Assembly: GCF_002906655.1 (NCBI RefSeq)
Contig: NZ_CP025795.1
Location: 310,001 to 374,000 of the forward strand
DNA from: Vibrio hyugaensis
GTDB taxonomy: Bacteria; Pseudomonadota; Gammaproteobacteria; Enterobacterales; Vibrionaceae
Length of the DNA stretch: 64,000 nucleotides
Direction of reading: 5' to 3'
Shown one piece after another: positions 35,501 to 43,836 of the stretch (the stretch's first letter is position 1; the number at the start of each line of letters is the position of its first letter). The translations under genes and the position numbers were made by a program. Under the pieces are notes generated by a model. The model saw nothing but the letters and a program-made list of their open reading frames with translations. It did no database searches and was not told the DNA's origin.

Positions 35501-37012
35501 CATCAATTCATCAAAGAAATTCGCGTAACCATAACGTACTGGATAAATCGGAATGACATTGTCAATCACACCAGGCACTTCGTTCATGAATGGCTCGACC
35601 GTATCGATGGTTTTTGTGGTGTTTACCACGGCTTCAATGCCGTCACCTTCGGTTGAGTGTGTATCATCAGCGGCTTTAATCACCTTTACGTTACTCGTGT
35701 CAGCAAGTAAGGCGGCAGCTTTGTTGCGCATTTTATTAAATGCTCCAGAGATGAGGTCAGGTAGCCCTTTAGCATAAGTGCTTACAGTATCTATGTGTTT
35801 ATCGAATACTTCTTCAGATAGATAGGCATATTTTAGTTTGCTGGCTTCATCTCGCAGGAATATTAAGCGCGTTTTGATTTTCTCTAGCAAGGTATCTAGA
35901 GTTTCATTCATGTTTTTTTGGGCGTTATCCCAGTCGTAATTGGCTAAATAGGTTTGTGGATTACCTTCACCTCTTGCTCGCATGTAAGCTAACATTCGGT
36001 CGGTGGTCTCATGAGGAGCCAGTCGCAATAACGTCGATAACATTTCTCCTTCTTCTAATGCCAGTGGCATAGAGTAGGCGAGTAATGTTTCTGTTGTATG
36101 AGGCATTGGCATATCAATACTGCCAATCACTGCTTCACAAGTTTTACCAAATTCGTAGGCGGTTTCTGGATGGAAGTGAGTAAAGTGGCGCTTGATTTCG
36201 GCTTCAACAATATCTTGAAAGTAAACATCACTTGCTAGAGATTGTCCGATGCTTCCCCAAGGGGTACCTAGAGTTTCGACTCTGGCTGGTAACCAAAATG
36301 TTTGTTGCCCTTTACTAGCTATATCGAAGAATTCGTCATCTGATATGGATTCAACATAGTGCGGGTTTTCACGACGGACTGAGCTGATTTGATAGTTGTC
36401 GGTGCTCTCTTCAGCTTTAATCTTTACTTTACCAGGCTTTAAGCCAACCGCTTCACTTTGGCCCTTAGCATCTAAAGAACCACTACCAACGGTTGCGCCA
36501 CTGTCATCTGTGAGAGCGTAGTTTGCATTGGTTAAGCGCTTTCCATTTGGGTATCGGATGCTGACATCAAGACCAAAGGTAGGCTCGGCCGCTTCTTCTA
36601 CAGTAACAGACGGATTTTGAACACCAAAACACATGGTATTGGCGTTGTTCATGGTCATTTGGTCGGTTTGACGAGCAACGCCTCGCCCTTCAATAATGAC
36701 GTTGGAAGAAGCGGTGACAAATTTTGCTTCACCTTCGATTGTGCCAGAACTGACGCCTTTTTTGTCGCCGCTAGCGTCACCTGTACTGGTAGAGAATGTA
36801 CTGCCTTGAAGTGCAATGCTGTTGCCGCCATCGGCAGTCACCGTAGTTGAACCATTTGCAAGGTCAGAGGATTTGGCATTATTACCATAAGGGATAGGCA
36901 CAACAGGTTTACCGACTTTGGTTAAACAGACATCGGGTACAGAAGCATTCGCTTCGCCTTCGGAACCTTTGTGCACGACACTTAATCCATTTGCACCTAT
37001 CGTTGCTGCCAT
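32576..37012 (-). CDS. T6SS effector: PAAR-like domain fused to a VasX-type pore-forming toxin
   Basis: 1478 aa. Residues about 1-130 are a DUF4150/PAAR-like spike tip (MAATIGANGLSVVHKGSEGE, ... VIIEGRGVARQTDQMTMNNANTMC). Residues about 140-205 are an Ig-like linker (YPNGKRLTNANYALTDDSG). A region near 490-660 matches the N-terminal VasX/MIX-like pattern (IYPVRYGYANFF ... GYLLRLLREGWLYIKEE). A long helical body follows, then three hydrophobic helices near 1180-1257 (LVIISNLAVMASS, TILGSTFFLAGPVMTL, AYFFLFGMIFLLAADAA), and a C-terminal soluble domain of about 220 aa. Predicted to ride on the T6SS spike and permeabilise target inner membranes. No signal peptide. No T6SS structural genes nearby. 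Confidence 0.75.
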   Translation of the reverse strand: MAATIGANGLSVVHKGSEGEANASVPDVCLTKVGKPVVPIPYGNNAKSSDLANGSTTVTADGGNSIALQGSTFSTSTGDASGDKKGVSSGTIEGEAKFVTASSNVIIEGRGVARQTDQMTMNNANTMCFGVQNPSVTVEEAAEPTFGLDVSIRYPNGKRLTNANYALTDDSGATVGSGSLDAKGQSEAVGLKPGKVKIKAEESTDNYQISSVRRENPHYVESISDDEFFDIASKGQQTFWLPARVETLGTPWGSIGQSLASDVYFQDIVEAEIKRHFTHFHPETAYEFGKTCEAVIGSIDMPMPHTTETLLAYSMPLALEEGEMLSTLLRLAPHETTDRMLAYMRARGEGNPQTYLANYDWDNAQKNMNETLDTLLEKIKTRLIFLRDEASKLKYAYLSEEVFDKHIDTVSTYAKGLPDLISGAFNKMRNKAAALLADTSNVKVIKAADDTHSTEGDGIEAVVNTTKTIDTVEPFMNEVPGVIDNVIPIYPVRYGYANFFDELMPAQAPPSMTEMSSATGLKDTGGYLLRLLREGWLYIKEENEEEDSPLHIFKYAQTETATGVIEKFEKYYFTNEENAQGGLTLDTSSGSTFYPFAFVTPKAKKISIVYSEHEWAAEIIDNMNGDQEWRGKAMQQVDLSSPQTEFSQEATQENLSALVEDYRRSDEKWLANQNNSQANPMGLDVFTTENNHYLSPLGIVETMQKSHSEKKEGTLVALFDPVGRQADIALSLSMLFIAEKAFEAGRVYPKTIGDIILQLQKSGSGVVKESINENVDLTELNNFYQDNSVVKEQAKARRKEILELYSAFAYKALSDNSLGSLNAYFDLYFYSQSPKNKVKEIEKLSRVMQATLDGIEGTEEGQKVVFYMVSDEAAEDSAYVTYQRHLEAILLQCQDDVDWSDVTKALTKNTANILEFVYCWISSSSKYVQKGTITSALILRPLAFTKLLNFIPIFFEKGFGIKEIDGHVRITLDKLAEVLAKNIDSIGKHDSPLNRAITAHHAGKKMINWANSQWKNRMPEFESSAKGAKWPELEIPRFGGRFSNFTAESSLELLGKGGDGAISMVSLRANIDVLIQLIQSSAFEKADPLRRGTETDTMLDYAKIVTALSAGITDFVSVSRAKLLLQKRLLNSNGVHYALRSGLPQLLSTKAIGARNVITAKIDSLIGSLESISNGSTISKLVIISNLAVMASSGYGAYDAYQTGNRALFNGHIYTILGSTFFLAGPVMTLRNMATIRYGNAYFFLFGMIFLLAADAAKKIGFKSDFDNLLYRGFWGKGDKYSFWYFEDGGEFTIPKRLAVAAKHYQSDKYQLALQIEQQEFLNYFYQPRMLVEVSEISTTKKCYTYEFRLPNFKLGESNIIAAVYNTRVINIGQTYPAKNSTQVEASLNPEATEAFRKALSEAETDIERFPQYALSELCQNFNIYFSVIMESEPGETLEVRWYYEQSPGITVPKRMVTREGHLVKTYHGMIDGNYSNI

Positions 37013-37031
37013 GTTCTATCTCACTTTCTGG

Positions 37032-37487
37032 TTAGTTTAGGTTTATTTTCTTGCCTTGAAGCTTATGCAGCTTATCTGCAGAGCTGCTGATGTATGTGGC
37101 GTTGGTTTGAATACTGCCATCACTGGCCTTATGGCGGGTGGTGGCTTCTCCGGACCGTATGACTACTTCTTGAGTGGCTTCAAGCACCACTTGATTCGCT
37201 TTTAAGATCAGCGTGTCGTGGTTTATCAGTGAAAAATAGATATCGGTGAGGATCGGGAGGCTGGGATCACCCGTAAAAAATTCGACACGACAGTCTAGTT
37301 GGTTGTCGATTGCTGCATTAATCTGACTCCGAGTGAAGGCTCGGCCAATGCTCCCCCATATTGGCTGGGTTAATGGGTTTCCCTCATAATCAATTTTGAG
37401 GCGATGACCATCTGGATGAATTTCTCTAATCCATCCAATTCGAGAATGGATCTCTTGCTCATTTTTTTGATTGTTTGACCAGTTCAT
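37032..37487 (-). CDS. Small VgrG-tip-like partner of the effector (DUF6484-type)
   Basis: 151 aa from the ATG at 37487; the frame is open to 37550 and neither start has a clear ribosome site. The first part looks like an OB-fold (IGWIREIHPDGHRLKIDYEGNP, then CRVEFFTGDPSLPILTDIYF). The C-terminal part is a gp5-like beta-helix strip (TLILKANQVVLEATQEVVIRSG, ending HKLQGKKINLN). Such proteins sit upstream of PAAR/DUF4150 effectors and probably help load them on the spike. It lies 19 bases before the effector gene, so it is first in the operon. Family assignment is from pattern memory. Confidence 0.6.
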   Translation of the reverse strand: MNWSNNQKNEQEIHSRIGWIREIHPDGHRLKIDYEGNPLTQPIWGSIGRAFTRSQINAAIDNQLDCRVEFFTGDPSLPILTDIYFSLINHDTLILKANQVVLEATQEVVIRSGEATTRHKASDGSIQTNATYISSSADKLHKLQGKKINLN

Positions 37488-37688
37488 TGCGATGCGTTGT
37501 TTTAGAAAGCAAATCCTAACTTTATCAGTCAAGTTCTTCAGAAGTGGCATGGCGAAAAGAGGGAAAGAATTGGTTTGATGCTTTTAATAACGACTGTTTT
37601 GGTGGTGTATTTAACCAAAGGTCCTATTTATTGTTGGTTAATGGTAGTGATTTGATTTGTTTGGAGGTTGGGTGAGAAAGTCAAATTG

Positions 37689-37703
37689 TGAAAATCATTC
37701 TCA
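37689..37703. promoter_or_regulatory. Fur-box-like site upstream of the effector operon
   Basis: TGAAAATCATTCTCA fits the 7-1-7 Fur inverted repeat TGATAATNATTATCA at 12 of 14 defined positions. It lies about 140-200 bases before the effector operon on its upstream side, while sstT ends toward it, so only the effector operon could be the target. Confidence 0.5.
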
Positions 37704-37803
37704 TAAATAAAGTGCTAGACGTATGTTGTCGCTTGGAAGAATAGGTGTTTGATGTTCTAAAAGTGCTAGGTATTGGTTCTCAAATTCTAGTGTCTGATAA
37801 ACA

Positions 37804-37834
37804 AAAAGGGGAGCTGCGTTGGCTCCCCTTTCTA
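37804..37834 (-). terminator. Terminator after sstT
   Basis: Nine-base stem AAGGGGAGC/GCTCCCCTT with T-rich tails on both strands; sstT is the gene it serves. Confidence 0.85.
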
Positions 37835-37861
37835 TTTTTATATCTTACAGATGCTTAAGTC

Positions 37862-39079
37862 TTACTGAGCTTTTTGCTGTTCTGACTTGCAAACGGCCGC
37901 AGTGAAGATAACGTCTGTTGAGCTGTTTAGCGCTGTTTCAGCAGAGTCTTGAATCACACCGATGATGAAACCAACCGCTACAACCTGCATTGCTACGTCG
38001 TTTGAGATACCAAACAGACCACATGCCAGTGGAATAAGTAGTAGAGAACCACCTGCAACACCAGATGCGCCACACGCTGATACTGCGGCAACAATACTTA
38101 GAAGTACTGCTGTCATTAGATCAACTTCGATGCCCATAGTGTGTACTGCTGCTAGCGTTAGCGTCGTGATGGTGATTGCTGCACCTGCCATGTTGATGGT
38201 CGCGCCCAGTGGGATAGATACAGAGTACGTATCTTCGTCTAGGTCTAGCTTCTTACACAGGTTCATGTTCACAGGAATGTTTGCTGCACTTGAGCGTGTG
38301 AAGAATGCCGTTACGCCACTTTCACGTAGACATTGGAACACCAATGGGTATGGGTTTTCTTTTGTCTTAAAGTATACGATCGCTGGGTTAACGACTAGCG
38401 CGATGATCATCATCGAACCTAACAGTACCGCTAGAAGGTGTGCGTAGCTCGCTAGTGCGCCAAAACCTGTTGTTGCAAATGTTGATGCAACCAGACCAAA
38501 GATACCGAATGGTGCAAGGCGAATGATGAAGCGAACAATGTGAGAAACACTGTGGCTCAGATCTTCGAATACCGCTTTCGTCGTTGCTGATGCGTGGTGA
38601 AGTGCAAGACCAAGACCAACACCCCAAGCAAGAATACCAATGTAGTTAGCTTCTACTAATGCGTTTACTGGGTTATCAACCAGTTTGAACAACAAGGTTT
38701 GTAGAACTTCTGCGATACCTTGTGGTGGCGTTGCACCTTCAGCACCAGTTACTAGCGTTAAATTGGTCGGGAAAAGGAAACTTAGTAATACCGCGGTTAG
38801 TGCTGCAAAGAAGGTACCCGCTAGGTAAAGAACCACGATTGGGCGCATGTAAGTGTGTTGGTTTTTCTTTTGGTTCGCGATAGACGCTGCGACCAAAATG
38901 AACACCAAGATCGGTGCAATGGCTTTTAGTGCGCCAACAAAAAGGCTACCAATCATGCCAACACTTTGAGCATGGCTTGGAGAGATTGTTGCTAGCAAGA
39001 TACCAAAGACGATACCGACGAGGATTTGGAGAACGAGGTTACCGCGAGCATATCGGGCAACTAGACTGTTGTGTTGCAT
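37862..39079 (-). CDS. sstT: Sodium-coupled serine/threonine transporter SstT
   Basis: 405 aa inner-membrane transporter of the dicarboxylate/amino acid:cation symporter family. It has about eight transmembrane helices plus re-entrant loops. Motifs are [20 protein letters not shown] (serine-rich hairpin and substrate loop), [17 protein letters not shown] (the conserved NMxG-type metal site) and [24 protein letters not shown] (second hairpin and substrate-binding Asn/Asp). It starts [19 protein letters not shown] as in enterobacterial SstT. Monocistronic with its own terminator. The 300 bases upstream (39080-39385) hold no gene. Confidence 0.95.
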   Translation of the reverse strand: MQHNSLVARYARGNLVLQILVGIVFGILLATISPSHAQSVGMIGSLFVGALKAIAPILVFILVAASIANQKKNQHTYMRPIVVLYLAGTFFAALTAVLLSFLFPTNLTLVTGAEGATPPQGIAEVLQTLLFKLVDNPVNALVEANYIGILAWGVGLGLALHHASATTKAVFEDLSHSVSHIVRFIIRLAPFGIFGLVASTFATTGFGALASYAHLLAVLLGSMMIIALVVNPAIVYFKTKENPYPLVFQCLRESGVTAFFTRSSAANIPVNMNLCKKLDLDEDTYSVSIPLGATINMAGAAITITTLTLAAVHTMGIEVDLMTAVLLSIVAAVSACGASGVAGGSLLLIPLACGLFGISNDVAMQVVAVGFIIGVIQDSAETALNSSTDVIFTAAVCKSEQQKAQ

Positions 39080-39385
39080 ACATCATTCCTGCAATGTGAT
39101 GTCTGAGCAAGCGCGCAAAATTCAGTCATTACACGGCGTAATGTTCCTTGTAAAACAAGGGCTGAAGGTTGGAATTGCGTTGCTAAGACGTCCTGATTAT
39201 CAATTATCCTGTTTTTATAAATTCAGCCATATTCTTGCTGAATATCACATATCTTAGCTTGGTAATATTTTGTGTCTAGTTTTAGTTTGTTCTTAGTTTA
39301 AATGTTTGCTTGATGTTGCCATTATTGGTCTTTTGTGTTGATTTGTGTCGCCAAATATGAATGATGGTTTTTCATTAAGTTATTA

Positions 39386-39412
39386 AAAAAGGAGGCGTTA
39401 GCCTCCTTTGTT
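39386..39412 (-). terminator. Terminator after rsgA
   Basis: Nine-base stem AAAGGAGGC/GCCTCCTTT with a 4-base loop; T run on the minus strand. Confidence 0.9.
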
Positions 39413-39437
39413 CTATTGATTACCTAAATACTACAAC

Positions 39438-40514
39438 TTAGTAACCTTGTTGGCGTTTACGCTTTTCTCCGACGATATTACGCACCATCTTTCCAAACTG
39501 CTTGCTTTGTGCCCGCTTCTTTGCGAGTGTCGCGCCGTTGTGGGCTTGTTCTCGCAGTAACTTCTGGTAGTTAGTAAAGCGACGCATCTCTAATGTGCCA
39601 TCTTCAATCGCAGCTTGAACGGCGCAACCTGGCTCTGTTTGATGCTGACAATCACCAAATCGGCATTGCTCTGCTAATACTTCGATATCAGAGAAGGTCT
39701 CACTAACGCCAGCTTCGCAATCGGCTAATTGGATCTCACGCATTCCTGGCGTATCCATTAAGACGCCGCCAGAAGGTAACAAGTGAATAGAGCGAGAAGT
39801 GGTAGTGTGTCGACCTTTGCTGTCGTCTTCACGGATACCACCCGTTTCTTGTTCTTGTTGGCCTAGTAGGGTGTTCACTAAAGTGGATTTACCCACACCA
39901 GATGAGCCAATAAAAGCAACGGTTTGCCCTTCGCCGCACCAACTCATTAACTTGCTTACGCTCGATTCATCTAGGCCATTTACGCTTTCGACCATTAGCA
40001 ATGGATCGAGCCTTTGCACCTGAGTTTTTAGTTCATCGACATCGTCACATAAATCGGCTTTGGTCAGCACAATCACGGGCTCAACATCGGCTTCATTGAC
40101 CAAAGTTAAATAACGCTCAATGCGGCTGAGGTTAAAGTCGTGGTTGACTGAACAAACGATAAATACGGTATCCACGTTGGCGGCGATAAGCTGCTCGGCG
40201 ACCTTGCTGCCTGCGGCTTTACGACTGAATAAGCTGCGGCGTTCAAGCAAACGAGAAAACTGCTGTTGTTGGTTTAGTATCACCCAGTCGCCCACTGTCA
40301 TGCTGGGTAGTGAGGCTTGGATAGGTAAATGGGTTTCACCTTGCTCGCTTACCACGACATAGCCACTGCGATGGTGAGCAATCACTCGCGCGAAGAGCGT
40401 GTCTTCGTAATCGTCTAACGTCAGTTGTTGTTGAAAAAAAGGCTTCCAACCTAATAGCTTTAACGGGTTAGGTTGAGTAAGTAGTGTTTCACAAAAAGAA
40501 TGTGTTTTATTCAT
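39438..40514 (-). CDS. rsgA: Ribosome small subunit-dependent GTPase RsgA
   Basis: Checkpoint GTPase for late 30S maturation. 358 aa. It has an N-terminal OB-fold ([21 protein letters not shown]), the circularly permuted G domain in the order G4 (VLTKADLC), G1 ([12 protein letters not shown]), G2/G3 ([16 protein letters not shown]), and the C-terminal zinc site ([14 protein letters not shown]), followed by a basic tail. Some vibrios carry more than one RsgA, and this may be the accessory copy. No good ribosome site precedes the ATG at 40514. The 180-base leader upstream carries a small ORF and hairpins (separate entry). Confidence 0.9.
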   Translation of the reverse strand: MNKTHSFCETLLTQPNPLKLLGWKPFFQQQLTLDDYEDTLFARVIAHHRSGYVVVSEQGETHLPIQASLPSMTVGDWVILNQQQQFSRLLERRSLFSRKAAGSKVAEQLIAANVDTVFIVCSVNHDFNLSRIERYLTLVNEADVEPVIVLTKADLCDDVDELKTQVQRLDPLLMVESVNGLDESSVSKLMSWCGEGQTVAFIGSSGVGKSTLVNTLLGQQEQETGGIREDDSKGRHTTTSRSIHLLPSGGVLMDTPGMREIQLADCEAGVSETFSDIEVLAEQCRFGDCQHQTEPGCAVQAAIEDGTLEMRRFTNYQKLLREQAHNGATLAKKRAQSKQFGKMVRNIVGEKRKRQQGY

Positions 40515-40706
40515 TGTTGAATTATCCCAGACGCCACAAAGCGCCTTAATACAAATCGTATGAGGGTCTAATTCGCATAGAGCTGACCCCGGTGGAAACC
40601 GGGCAAAGAAGGGAGGTGCTGTGGCTTAGCCACGAGAAAAAGTTGGACGTTTACCCTTTCACTGCCCAGTTAGTGTTATTCATTACAATCATCATATTTC
40701 CTCTTC
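40515..40706 (-). promoter_or_regulatory. Structured leader of rsgA
   Basis: Downstream of the small ORF (40651-40695) the transcript can form GTGGCTAAGCCAC (near 40620-40634) and CCCGGTTTCCACCGGG (near 40592-40608) before the rsgA start. The order short ORF, hairpins, start codon without ribosome site suggests translation-coupled control. No known riboswitch was recognised. Confidence 0.4.
40651..40695 (-). CDS. Candidate 14-codon leader peptide upstream of rsgA
   Basis: Encodes MMIVMNNTNWAVKG and stops. GAGGA lies four bases before the first ATG and seven before the second, a better ribosome site than that of rsgA itself. Too short for homology; support is only the ribosome site and position. 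Confidence 0.4.
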   Translation of the reverse strand: MMIVMNNTNWAVKG

Positions 40707-40768
40707 GTTGGTGAGTTAACGGCCGGAGTATAGCGGCTGTGATTCGAATCTTACAACTCCTTTGCGTT

Positions 40769-41071
40769 TTATATGTGTTTTATTCGACGTTCTTCCATCT
40801 CTTGTGAATAGGTGTTGGCTTTTACGCCGTAGATGATTTGGATATGTCGGTCATCGATGATCACCACACCGTGTGCCCCGTGTTCTTTCAATGCTTTTTG
40901 ATTCACGATAGCGGTGCTTTTTAACGTTAGGCGTAGTCTTGTCGCGCAAGCGCCCGTTTCGACCAAGTTATCCAAACCGCCAATGGCTTGTATCACGGTG
41001 TCGACATCTTGTTCCAGATTTGGATTAACTTGGGTCAGCATTTTGAAGACGCGAGAGAGGGCTTTTAACAT
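40769..41071 (-). CDS. Stand-alone PTS EIIB domain (glucose/GlcNAc type)
   Basis: 100 aa from the ATG at 41071; the longer TTG start at 41095 is less likely. The phosphorylation loop reads ETGACATRLRLTL, matching the CxTRLR signature of glucose-superfamily EIIB domains, with the usual IIDDRHIQIIYG C-terminal strand. No EIIC or EIIA gene is adjacent. It may complete a split transporter encoded elsewhere or act as a regulatory phosphocarrier. Confidence 0.75.
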   Translation of the reverse strand: MLKALSRVFKMLTQVNPNLEQDVDTVIQAIGGLDNLVETGACATRLRLTLKSTAIVNQKALKEHGAHGVVIIDDRHIQIIYGVKANTYSQEMEERRIKHI

Positions 41072-41179
41072 GGCGAGAAACTCGTTTAGAAGCAAAGCCT
41101 TGTTTATATCTCAGCTGCGGTTGTTTCGCTCTGATTTAGAACACAAAATGTTGCACTGGTTTGATAAATGGTTGCGGAA

Positions 41180-41209
41180 CAAAAAAGCTCCTCACGTTGG
41201 AGGAGCTTT
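41180..41209 (-). terminator. Terminator after the copper-delivery operon
   Basis: Nine-base stem AAAGCTCCT/AGGAGCTTT with a T run on the minus strand. Confidence 0.9.
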
Positions 41210-41231
41210 GAACTGATTTGCCGAGCAACAA

Positions 41232-41699
41232 TTAATGCTGATGCTCGTGCTTTTTCATTCCAGCCATGACTTTTTTAACCGGTGCGGTAAAGCTCTGCTT
41301 TTGACCGTTATCGTAAGTCACTGTCACTTCGATATTGTCGCCTTCGTTAAGGGGCTGTTTAAGGTCGAATAGCATGATATGTAGGCTGCCCGGTTTTAGC
41401 TCAGTGGTCTCTTTTGCTGTTAGTGTGATGTGATCTACTTGACGCATCTTCATCACATCGCCTTCTTTAATCACATCGTGCAGCTCGACTTTGCCTGCCG
41501 CTGGTGTTTCTGCAGCGACGATATTGATGCCTTCTTGGCTTCGGTTAGCGAATGTCACGAAGACCGCGCTTGTCGTTGCGCCTGGCGCCATCGCTCGCGC
41601 GTATGGTTCATGAGGCATCACGTTTAAGTTTGCTTGAGCAAATGGGCTCAGAAGAAGGGCGGTAAGTGCCAGACTCTTGATGGCTTGTTTAGCTTTCAT
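41232..41699 (-). CDS. PCuAC-family periplasmic copper chaperone
   Basis: 155 aa. A signal peptide ends near SPFAQA. The domain has the PCuAC copper motif with spaced Met and His residues: VELHDV ... GDVMKMRQV ... PGSLHIMLFDLK, and a His-rich tail (KKHEHQH). It carries Cu(I) for the CuA site of cytochrome oxidase in the periplasm. Its start overlaps the end of the SCO gene by 11 bases, so the two are translationally coupled and probably act together on oxidase assembly. Confidence 0.9.
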   Translation of the reverse strand: MKAKQAIKSLALTALLLSPFAQANLNVMPHEPYARAMAPGATTSAVFVTFANRSQEGINIVAAETPAAGKVELHDVIKEGDVMKMRQVDHITLTAKETTELKPGSLHIMLFDLKQPLNEGDNIEVTVTYDNGQKQSFTAPVKKVMAGMKKHEHQH

Positions 41700-42300
41700 T
41701 GGTTTTTCCTTCTGCTGTCAATTTTGAAATCGCCTCGACAATTGGTGCAGGCGTTAGGGTATGAGGCACTTTGGTGATGAGTGTGCCGTCGGGCTTCAAG
41801 AAATAGAAATATGAGCTGTGGTCGAGGGTGTATTTCAGCTCAGAACCTTCGAGTTCCGTTTTACGGAAGATAACACCGTACTTGTGAGCAAGTGGTGTGG
41901 TGACATCCAACGGTGCTGACAGGCCTTCAATCATAGGGTGGAAGTAGTGCGCGTATTTGGCTGATGCATCGGCTTCGTCACGCTCTGGATCAAGCGAGAT
42001 GAACATCGGGCGCAACTGTGCTTTTTGTGCATCGTCGATTTGGTTGAGTGCGCCTGCCAGCATAGCTAGAGAAGTCGGGCAGACATCAGGGCAGCGAGTA
42101 AATCCAAAATACACAACACGAATACGATCATCGCTGGTATCGAAAATATCGACGGGTTTGTTGTTTTCACCGAATAGCACACTTTGTTCGGTGGTCACTT
42201 CTTGTTTTTTTTCGACTTCTGCTTGCCCATCAAAGTAGGTTTTGGTGCCGAAGCCAAGCACGAATGCGACTACGAGAAATAGAGACCAATTGCGGCTCAT
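41689..42300 (-). CDS. SCO1/SenC-family copper chaperone
   Basis: 203 aa, anchored by an N-terminal helix (LFLVVAFVLGFGTKTYF), with a thioredoxin-like fold facing the periplasm. The copper ligands are visible: TRCPDVCPTSLAM (CxxxC) and the distal His in LDHSSYFYFL. It works as a thiol-disulfide reductase and copper donor for CuA assembly. Middle gene of a three-gene operon, 9 bases after the upstream ORF. Confidence 0.9.
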   Translation of the reverse strand: MSRNWSLFLVVAFVLGFGTKTYFDGQAEVEKKQEVTTEQSVLFGENNKPVDIFDTSDDRIRVVYFGFTRCPDVCPTSLAMLAGALNQIDDAQKAQLRPMFISLDPERDEADASAKYAHYFHPMIEGLSAPLDVTTPLAHKYGVIFRKTELEGSELKYTLDHSSYFYFLKPDGTLITKVPHTLTPAPIVEAISKLTAEGKTNES

Positions 42301-42309
42301 AGCATTTCC

Positions 42310-42735
42310 TTATCTTTGCATTTTAATGGCAGGGTAGAGGGTGTCTTTTCCATCGGAAAGTTCACCAACCCACGTCATTGAATCTTGAGTGCATACCGGC
42401 AGGGTCACGTCGCCGACGAATTTACCCGGAGCGACTTTCTTCAACATGAATTTTGGCTCGCCCATTTCCATTTCTCGACCGACTAAGCTTAATACGAGCT
42501 GATCGGCTTCGCTGTCTTGCCATTCGACTTCGAGCTGAGCAGGGATCAGTGGTTGGGCAGTATCGACACTGAGCGTCATCGCAACATCATGTTGGATGCA
42601 AGGTTCGGTAGAGAGGAAACAGTATTCATCGAGCGACTTAGGCTCGGGCGCTGAAGAGAAGTTTTTGATCAGGGTAGGCGCGTAAAAGCCAGCTATCAGT
42701 GCGACGGCTATCCCTGCGATTTGTAACAATTTCAT
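42310..42735 (-). CDS. Anchored periplasmic protein of the copper operon
   Basis: 141 aa, not firmly recognised. An N-terminal helix (LLQIAGIAVALIAGFYAP) anchors a periplasmic beta-rich domain with three cysteines and several methionines (REMEMGEPKFMLKK), plausible for metal handling. It is the first gene of the unit leading to SCO and PCuAC, which argues for a role in oxidase assembly. A distant FixH/YtkA-like fold is possible. Confidence 0.55.
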   Translation of the reverse strand: MKLLQIAGIAVALIAGFYAPTLIKNFSSAPEPKSLDEYCFLSTEPCIQHDVAMTLSVDTAQPLIPAQLEVEWQDSEADQLVLSLVGREMEMGEPKFMLKKVAPGKFVGDVTLPVCTQDSMTWVGELSDGKDTLYPAIKMQR

Positions 42736-42864
42736 TAAGATTCAGTATTTATCACTTAACATTGTCTGCATCCTAGCACAGATGGAATGTACGAAAACTC
42801 GTAACTTCAACAAATTGTGCGCTATACCTATCTATTTGAAAGCTCAGGCTTGTTCTGGTGGTAA

Positions 42865-42890
42865 TAAAAAACGGAGCCATTGGCTCCGCT
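42865..42890 (-). terminator. Terminator after the DUF368 gene
   Basis: Seven-base stem CGGAGCC/GGCTCCG with a 3-base loop and a T run on the minus strand. Confidence 0.85.
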
Positions 42891-42918
42891 TCTTGAATTA
42901 TGGTTTTGAGGTTTTGGC

Positions 42919-43836
42919 TTACTTGTTTGAATCTGCAAACTTCTCTAAACCAAGTACCAGTGCGATAGCGGCTAGCATCATGATCACGGCTAACACCAGT
43001 TGTGACGGTTGAGACGTGATGTGCTCAAACTCAAACGGTGACAGGTTTTGCTCTAGCAATGGCACTTGCTCGCCTTTCGAGTTCGTACGCCATGTTAGTG
43101 TTTCTTTCCAAGGCCAGATCTTTGGTAGCGTGCCTATCATCAAGCCTGTTAGGAACATCAAAGTTAAATCACGGAATTTGCACAGTAACCAAGATAACAG
43201 ATGAGAGAAAGATAGTAGACCAACCACACAGCCAACAAGGAACAGGGCAAGGATATCAATTTGGAACCCTTTTACTGCGCCAAGAACGGGAGCGTACATG
43301 CCGATCAACAGCAAAATAAAACTGCCTGAGATACCCGGTAGAATCATTGCACAAATCGCAATCGCACCCGCAAGAATGGTGTTGATCGCGGTTGGTTCCA
43401 TGTGGAGTGGTTTTAGTACCGTGATGCTGTAAGCAAAGCCAATACCAATCAACAGCGCGACAAAGCGAATCGCATCGCGCTTTTCTACTTGGCGGATGAT
43501 GTGGTAGACCGACACCAAAATCAGGCCGAAGAAGAAAGACCAAATTGGAATTGGATGGGTTTCTAATAGCCAACTGATCAGTTTTGCCAATGTCGCGATG
43601 CTGGTGAAAATGCCCGTAAACAATGAAATCAGGAAGAAGCCGTTAATGTGGTTAAATGCGGCTTTAAAACCATCTTTTTTCCAAATCGAGAAAAGTGATG
43701 GGTTAATACGTCGAATGCTTTCTAGTAGCGTGTCGTAAATGCCGGTAATGAATGCAATGGTGCCGCCTGATACGCCAGGGACAACATCGGCTGCACCCAT
43801 GGCCATTCCTTTAAAGTAGGTGATTAGATAGTTCAT
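42919..43836 (-). CDS. popT: DUF368 polyprenyl-phosphate transporter (PopT-like)
   Basis: 305 aa membrane protein with about nine helices. It starts YFKGMAMGAADVVPGVSGGTIAFITGIYD and repeats the motif as MILPGISGSFILLLIGMY, the inverted-repeat signature of DUF368. DUF368 proteins recycle undecaprenyl phosphate across the inner membrane; the V. cholerae homologue was named PopT. Expected to support cell-wall and envelope polymer synthesis, especially at alkaline pH. Monocistronic. Confidence 0.85.
   Translation of the reverse strand: MNYLITYFKGMAMGAADVVPGVSGGTIAFITGIYDTLLESIRRINPSLFSIWKKDGFKAAFNHINGFFLISLFTGIFTSIATLAKLISWLLETHPIPIWSFFFGLILVSVYHIIRQVEKRDAIRFVALLIGIGFAYSITVLKPLHMEPTAINTILAGAIAICAMILPGISGSFILLLIGMYAPVLGAVKGFQIDILALFLVGCVVGLLSFSHLLSWLLCKFRDLTLMFLTGLMIGTLPKIWPWKETLTWRTNSKGEQVPLLEQNLSPFEFEHITSQPSQLVLAVIMMLAAIALVLGLEKFADSNK

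Noticed and set aside
40515..40706. Known riboswitch in the rsgA leader
   Set aside because: The sequence does not match the conserved cores of cyclic di-GMP, TPP, FMN, cobalamin, lysine or glycine riboswitches as I know them.
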